DNA of 64,000 nucleotides from the NCBI RefSeq assembly GCF_900101855.1, contig NZ_FMVC01000006.1, forward strand, positions 1 through 64,000, read 5' to 3'. The stretch comes from Flavobacterium anhuiense (lineage in GTDB: Bacteria; Bacteroidota; Bacteroidia; Flavobacteriales; Flavobacteriaceae). Below the pieces are notes generated by a model. The model saw nothing but the letters and a program-made list of their open reading frames with translations. It had not been told where the DNA came from and ran no database searches. This document shows, one piece after another, positions 59,984 to 64,000 of this stretch; position 1 is the first letter of the stretch; each line of letters begins with the position of its first letter. Position numbers and translations under genes: made by a program.

Positions 59984-60298
59984 ATGATAAAGCTAAAAAT
60001 AAAATCAGGAGATATCGTAAGAGTTATTGCTGGAGACCATAAAGGTGCTGAAGGTAAAGTTTTACGTGTTTACCGTGAAAAAAACAAAGCGATAGTTGAA
60101 GGTGTTAACTTGGTTTCAAAACACACTAAACCAAGTGCTAAAAACCCTCAAGGTGGTATCGTTAAGAAAGAGGCTTCTATTCAAATTTCTAACATTGCTT
60201 TAATTGATCCTAAAACTAAGGAAACAACTAGAGTAGGTATTAGAGTAGAAGGAGATAAGAAAGTAAGATTTTCAAAAAAATCTAATCAAGTACTATAG
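59984..60298 (+). CDS. rplX: 50S ribosomal protein uL24
   Basis: 104 aa with the KOW motif GDIVRVIAGDHKGAEGKVLRV near the N-terminus. It starts 50S assembly. 11 bp after rplN. Confidence 0.96.
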   Translation: MIKLKIKSGDIVRVIAGDHKGAEGKVLRVYREKNKAIVEGVNLVSKHTKPSAKNPQGGIVKKEASIQISNIALIDPKTKETTRVGIRVEGDKKVRFSKKSNQVL

Positions 60299-60300
60299 TA

Positions 60301-60852
60301 ATGGCATATACACCTAGACTAAAAGAAGAATATAAGAGTAGAGTAATCTCTGCTCTTAAAGAAGAGTTCGGATATACAAACGTAATGCAAGTTCCTAAAC
60401 TTGAAAAAATCGTTTTGAGCCGTGGAGTTGGTGCAGCTGTATCTGATAAAAAACTTATTGACTATGCAGTTGATGAGTTGACAAAGATCACTGGACAAAA
60501 AGCAGTATCTACAATTTCTAAGAAAGACGTTGCGTCTTTCAAATTAAGAAAAGGGATGCCTATTGGAGCAAAAGTAACTTTACGTGGAGAAAGAATGTAT
60601 GAGTTTTTAGATAGACTTATTACTTCTGCTTTACCACGTGTTAGAGATTTCAATGGTATTAAAGCTACTGGTTTTGACGGAAGAGGTAACTACAATCTTG
60701 GAGTTTTAGAGCAAATCATTTTCCCAGAAATTGATATTGACAAAGTAAACAAAATTTCAGGAATGGATATTACATTTGTTACTACTGCAAAAACAGACAA
60801 GGAAGCGAAGTCATTATTGGCTGAATTAGGATTACCTTTTAAAAAGAATTAA
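60301..60852 (+). CDS. rplE: 50S ribosomal protein uL5
   Basis: 183 aa. VMQVPKLEKIVLSRGVG and FNGIKATGFDGRGNYNLGVLEQIIFPEI are conserved. It binds 5S rRNA and touches P-site tRNA. 2 bp after rplX. Confidence 0.97.
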   Translation: MAYTPRLKEEYKSRVISALKEEFGYTNVMQVPKLEKIVLSRGVGAAVSDKKLIDYAVDELTKITGQKAVSTISKKDVASFKLRKGMPIGAKVTLRGERMYEFLDRLITSALPRVRDFNGIKATGFDGRGNYNLGVLEQIIFPEIDIDKVNKISGMDITFVTTAKTDKEAKSLLAELGLPFKKN

Positions 60853-60855
60853 GAC

Positions 60856-61125
60856 ATGGCTAAAGAATCAATGAAAGCCCGCGAGGTGAAAAGAGAGAAA
60901 ACGGTAGCTAAGTATGCTGAAAAGAGAAAAGCTTTATTAGAAGCTGGAGACTATGAAGGTTTACAAAGATTACCAAAAAACGCTTCACCTGTTCGTTTGC
61001 ATAACCGTTGTAAATTGACTGGAAGACCAAGAGGTTACATCCGTCAATTCGGTATTTCACGTGTAACTTTCCGTGAAATGGCTAACAATGGATTAATTCC
61101 AGGTGTGAAAAAAGCAAGCTGGTAA
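60856..61125 (+). CDS. rpsN: 30S ribosomal protein uS14 (zinc-free type)
   Basis: 89 aa. This is the longer C-minus form: the short form's CxxC zinc pairs are absent, and only one Cys is seen in RLHNRCKLTGRPRGYIRQFGI. It needs no zinc. 3 bp after rplE. Confidence 0.96.
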   Translation: MAKESMKAREVKREKTVAKYAEKRKALLEAGDYEGLQRLPKNASPVRLHNRCKLTGRPRGYIRQFGISRVTFREMANNGLIPGVKKASW

Positions 61126-61156
61126 TTTAAAAAAGTTTATAAATTGATTAAAGGTT

Positions 61157-61175
61157 CAGGAAGCGGGGTGCTTCC
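61157..61175 (+). promoter_or_regulatory. Hairpin AGGAAGC-GCTTCCT before rpsH
   Basis: The 78-nt spacer between rpsN and rpsH holds a perfect 7-bp inverted repeat around a 5-nt loop (GGGGT). It lies about 28 nt before the rpsH ATG. It could be a uS8 feedback site or an mRNA processing element; this is inferred from position only. Confidence 0.35.
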
Positions 61176-61203
61176 TGAAAACCATAATCGCAATCAAATA
61201 CAT

Positions 61204-61602
61204 ATGTATACAGATCCTATTGCAGATTATTTGACTAGAGTTCGTAACGCTGTGGCTGCAAACCACAAAGTTGTTGAAATTCCAGCTTCTAATCTTAAAA
61301 AAGAGATAACTAAGATCTTATTTGATCAAGGTTACATCTTAAGTTACAAATTTGAGCAGAACACAGTTCAAGGTTCTATCAAAATTGCTTTAAAGTATGA
61401 TAAAGATACTAAAGAGCCTGTAATTAAAGATATCCAAAGAATTAGTAAACCTGGTTTACGTAAATATGCAGGTGCTGCCAAATTACCAAGAATCCTTAAT
61501 GGATTAGGAATTGCTATCGTTTCTACATCAAAAGGTTTGATGACTGGAAAACAAGCGAAGCAATTAAATGTAGGTGGTGAAGTAATTTGTTACGTATACT
61601 AA
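61204..61602 (+). CDS. rpsH: 30S ribosomal protein uS8
   Basis: 132 aa from the ATG at 61204 (MYTDPIADYLTRVRNA). The longer frame from a TTG at 61144 adds 20 residues with no family match. The end LMTGKQAKQLNVGGEVICYVY is conserved. uS8 binds the 16S central domain and in E. coli represses the spc operon. A 78-nt spacer after rpsN contains a short inverted repeat (AGGAAGC...GCTTCCT, 61157-61175), longer than any other gap in this cluster. Confidence 0.96.
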   Translation: MYTDPIADYLTRVRNAVAANHKVVEIPASNLKKEITKILFDQGYILSYKFEQNTVQGSIKIALKYDKDTKEPVIKDIQRISKPGLRKYAGAAKLPRILNGLGIAIVSTSKGLMTGKQAKQLNVGGEVICYVY

Positions 61603-61621
61603 TTTTTAAAGACTAAATAAG

Positions 61622-62164
61622 ATGTCAAGAATAGGTAAAAGTCCAATTGTAATCCCTGCTGGTGTAACTGTTGAAGTTAACGAAGGTGTTGTTACAGTAA
61701 AAGGAAAGAAAGGTCAACTAACTCAGGAGTTCTCGGACGTAACTGTAAAAGTTGAAGGCGATCAGATTTCAGTTGAAAGATCGTCTGATTATAAAGACCA
61801 AAGAGCAAAACACGGATTATACAGAGCTTTAATCAATAACATGATTGTAGGTGTATCTGAAGGTTTTACAAAAGAACTTGAATTAGTTGGAGTTGGTTAT
61901 AGAGCTTCAAACCAAGGTCAAAAATTAGATTTAGCTCTTGGATATTCTCACAATATTGTTTTAGAAATTGCTCCAGAAGTATCTTTAGAAACAATATCTG
62001 AAAAAGGTAAGAACCCTATCGTAAAATTAACATCATTTGATAAACAACTTTTAGGTCAAGTTGCTGCGAAAATCAGAAGTTTCCGTAAGCCTGAGCCATA
62101 CAAAGGAAAAGGTGTTAAATTTGTGGGTGAAGTATTAAGAAGAAAAGCAGGTAAATCAGCTTAA
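61622..62164 (+). CDS. rplF: 50S ribosomal protein uL6
   Basis: 180 aa. SRIGKSPIVIPAGVTVEVNEGVVTVKG and the C-terminal PEPYKGKGVKFVGEVLRRKAGK are conserved. It binds 23S rRNA near the sarcin-ricin loop. 19 bp after rpsH. Confidence 0.97.
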   Translation: MSRIGKSPIVIPAGVTVEVNEGVVTVKGKKGQLTQEFSDVTVKVEGDQISVERSSDYKDQRAKHGLYRALINNMIVGVSEGFTKELELVGVGYRASNQGQKLDLALGYSHNIVLEIAPEVSLETISEKGKNPIVKLTSFDKQLLGQVAAKIRSFRKPEPYKGKGVKFVGEVLRRKAGKSA

Positions 62165-62175
62165 AATATAAGATT

Positions 62176-62526
62176 ATGTCATTAACAAAATCTGAAAGAA
62201 GACAGAGAATTAAATTCAGAATTAGAAAATCGGTTAGTGGTACTGCTGCAAGACCTAGACTTTCTGTTTTTAGAAGTAATAAAGAAATTTACGCTCAAAT
62301 TATTGATGATGTAAATGGAGTTACTATCTTAGCTGCATCTTCTAGAGAAAAAGAAATAGGAAAAGGTACTAACGTTGAAGTAGCTGCTGCTGTTGGAAAA
62401 CTAGTTGCAGAGAAAGCGTTAAAAGCTGGGATTGATACCATCACTTTTGATAGAGGTGGATATTTATATCACGGTCGTATTAAATCATTAGCAGAAGGCG
62501 CAAGAGCCGCTGGACTTAAATTCTAA
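62176..62526 (+). CDS. rplR: 50S ribosomal protein uL18
   Basis: 116 aa. GTAARPRLSVFRSNKEIYAQIIDD and FDRGGYLYHGRIKSLAEGARAAGL are conserved. It binds 5S rRNA with uL5. 11 bp after rplF. Confidence 0.97.
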   Translation: MSLTKSERRQRIKFRIRKSVSGTAARPRLSVFRSNKEIYAQIIDDVNGVTILAASSREKEIGKGTNVEVAAAVGKLVAEKALKAGIDTITFDRGGYLYHGRIKSLAEGARAAGLKF

Positions 62527-62532
62527 TATATT

Positions 62533-63054
62533 ATGTCTAAATACAAAAATGTAGAATTGGTAAAACCTAGTGGTCTTGAATTAAAAGATCGTCTAGTTAG
62601 TGTTAATCGTGTTACTAAAGTTACAAAAGGAGGTAGGGCTTTTGGTTTTTCTGCTATTGTAGTTGTAGGTGATGAAAATGGAGTAGTTGGTCACGGATTA
62701 GGAAAATCTAAAGACGTTTCTGAAGCAATTGCGAAAGCAGTAGAAGATGCTAAGAAAAACTTAGTTAGAATTCCTTTAAATGGACAATCTGTTCCTCACG
62801 AACAAAAAGGTAAATTTGGTGGTGCACGTGTATTCTTAATTCCAGCATCTCATGGTACTGGAGTTATTGCTGGTGGAGCTGTTCGTTCAGTTCTTGAGTC
62901 AGTAGGTATTCACGATGTATTGTCTAAATCTCAAGGATCATCAAATCCACATAACGTAGTAAAAGCAACTTTTGATGCTTTATTGCAAATGAGAAGCGCT
63001 CACACTGTTGCAAAACAAAGAGGGGTTTCTTTAGAGAAAGTTTTTAAAGGTTAA
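62533..63054 (+). CDS. rpsE: 30S ribosomal protein uS5
   Basis: 173 aa. VTKVTKGGRAFGFSAIVVVGD and the loop VPHEQKGKFGGARVFLIPASHGTGVIAGGAVRSVLE are conserved. It affects decoding accuracy. 6 bp after rplR. Confidence 0.97.
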   Translation: MSKYKNVELVKPSGLELKDRLVSVNRVTKVTKGGRAFGFSAIVVVGDENGVVGHGLGKSKDVSEAIAKAVEDAKKNLVRIPLNGQSVPHEQKGKFGGARVFLIPASHGTGVIAGGAVRSVLESVGIHDVLSKSQGSSNPHNVVKATFDALLQMRSAHTVAKQRGVSLEKVFKG

Positions 63055-63066
63055 TTCAAGGAAATT

Positions 63067-63249
63067 ATGGCTAAATTATTAGTAAAACAAGTAAGAAGCA
63101 AAATCAACTGTCCTCTTTCTCAAAAGAGAGGGTTGGAGGCTTTAGGTCTACGCAAAATTGGACAAGTTGTGGAGCATGAGTCAAATCCTGCTATCCTTGG
63201 GATGATAAACAAAGTTAAACACTTAGTTTCTGTTGAAGAAGCTAAATAA
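63067..63249 (+). CDS. rpmD: 50S ribosomal protein uL30
   Basis: 60 aa, normal length. LLVKQVRSKINCPLSQKRGLEALGLRKIGQVVEHE is the family body. 12 bp after rpsE. Confidence 0.96.
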   Translation: MAKLLVKQVRSKINCPLSQKRGLEALGLRKIGQVVEHESNPAILGMINKVKHLVSVEEAK

Positions 63250-63260
63250 CAAATACTGTT

Positions 63261-63713
63261 ATGAATTTAAGTAACTTACAACCTGCTGAAGGATCTACAC
63301 ACAATCAAAATAAAAGATTAGGTAGAGGAGAAGGTTCTGGAAAAGGTGGTACTGCTGCACGTGGACACAAAGGAGCAAAATCTCGTTCTGGTTATTCTAA
63401 AAAGATTGGTTTTGAAGGGGGACAAATGCCACTTCAAAGACGTGTACCTAAGTTTGGTTTCAAAAACATCAATCGTAAAGAATACGAAGGTGTTAATTTA
63501 GATACTCTTCAATTATTAGTTGATAACGGTGTAATTACTGATTCTGTTTCAATGGCAGATTTCGTAGCAAATCGTCTAGCTTCTAAAAATGAAATCGTTA
63601 AGATTTTAGGTAGAGGAGAATTGAAAGCAAAATTAAAAGTAACTGCCCACAAATTTACTGCTACTGCAAAAGCTGCTATTGAAGCTGCTGGTGGAGAAGC
63701 TGTAACTATATAA
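63261..63713 (+). CDS. rplO: 50S ribosomal protein uL15
   Basis: 150 aa. The Gly-rich N-terminus (RLGRGEGSGKGGTAARGHKGAKSRSGY) threads into 23S rRNA. The C-terminal KLKVTAHKFTATAKAAIEAAGG is usual. 11 bp after rpmD, 13 bp before secY. Confidence 0.97.
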   Translation: MNLSNLQPAEGSTHNQNKRLGRGEGSGKGGTAARGHKGAKSRSGYSKKIGFEGGQMPLQRRVPKFGFKNINRKEYEGVNLDTLQLLVDNGVITDSVSMADFVANRLASKNEIVKILGRGELKAKLKVTAHKFTATAKAAIEAAGGEAVTI

Positions 63714-63726
63714 CTTATCTATTAAG

Positions 63727-64000
63727 ATGAAGAAATTTATTGAATCAATAAGTAATGTTTGGAAAATCGAAGAACTAAAGAATAGAATCTTAATTACTTT
63801 AGGATTACTTTTAGTATATCGTTTTGGAGCACACGTTACGCTTCCTGGAATTGACGCAACGCAATTGACTGGTTTAGCGGGACAAACTAAAAATGGTCTA
63901 GGATCTATTCTAGACATGTTCACCGGGGGTGCTTTCTCTAAAGCTTCAGTTTTTGCTTTAGGTATCATGCCTTATATTTCTGCGTCTATTGTTGTTCAGT
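63727..64000 (+). CDS. secY: Protein translocase subunit SecY (5' part)
   Basis: The first 91 codons run off the right edge. MKKFIESISNVWKIEELKNRIL, the first membrane helix LITLGLLLVYRFGAHVTLPG and ALGIMPYISASIVVQ are the SecY N-terminus with TM1 and the start of TM2. SecY is the channel of the Sec translocase. It follows rplO by 13 bp, so the spc operon includes it. The end is not in the window. Confidence 0.96.
   Translation, partial: MKKFIESISNVWKIEELKNRILITLGLLLVYRFGAHVTLPGIDATQLTGLAGQTKNGLGSILDMFTGGAFSKASVFALGIMPYISASIVVQ

Noticed and set aside
1..64000. tRNA or rRNA genes
   Set aside because: No cloverleaf with T-loop GTTCRA and matching acceptor stem and no rRNA-like block was recognised by eye; a covariance-model scan would be decisive.

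Overview
This 64-kb window is an AT-rich chromosomal segment of a member of the Bacteroidota, almost certainly a Flavobacterium close to F. johnsoniae. The evidence is the gene content (SusC/SusD pair, S46 and M3 peptidases, DUF2490, a TonB-like protein with a poly-Gly stretch, a C-minus uS14), the lack of Shine-Dalgarno sites, and promoters of the Bacteroidota type (TTG, about 20 bp, then TAnnTTTG). No rRNA, tRNA, CRISPR array or prophage was seen.

Layout. 1-450: 5' end of a transposase gene running off the left edge, then a terminator. 456-9780: TonB-like protein, glutamate-type dehydrogenase, chalcone-isomerase-like protein, acyl-CoA dehydrogenase, M28 peptidase lipoprotein, SDR enzyme, a four-helix-bundle gene bracketed by inverted repeats, SprT-like protein, and an MlaF/MlaE lipid transporter pair. 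9860-24900: glycosyltransferase, methyltransferase, KAS III-like enzyme, glycine decarboxylase (gcvP), a UbiA-like membrane protein, a decayed small membrane gene, a CPA1 antiporter, SanA-like protein, M3 peptidase, purE and purK, and a PIN/antitoxin pair. 24907-43782: TonB-dependent receptor, sorbosone-dehydrogenase-like lipoprotein, hpt-adk, CBS-domain membrane protein, obg, S46 peptidase, TPR protein, Mpl, radC, YjjG-like phosphatase, rarA, rhomboid protease, DUF2490 protein, rlmB. 43866-49084: a SusC-SusD-lipoprotein operon. 49169-50875: an Omp85-like outer-membrane protein. 51052-64000: the str/S10/spc ribosomal protein cluster (rpsL-rpsG-fusA-rpsJ, a 404-bp gap with its own terminator and promoter, then rplC through rplO and the start of secY).

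Most of the window is core metabolism, envelope function and translation in short operons. The unusual material lies between genes. (1) A four-helix-bundle (S23-type) gene has its start and stop codons inside 32-bp imperfect inverted repeats, and one arm recurs about 2.3 kb away. (2) Several unrelated word families, each with a period near 6-9 nt, form long hairpins just after stop codons. (3) Five genes have a TAnnTTTG box exactly 4 nt before ATG, which suggests leaderless mRNAs. (4) A ribosomal operon is split between rpsJ and rplC. (5) A PIN/antitoxin pair has twin 10-bp direct repeats at its start. No large novel system could be demonstrated; the repeat-bracketed four-helix cassette and the leaderless-promoter pattern are the best leads.
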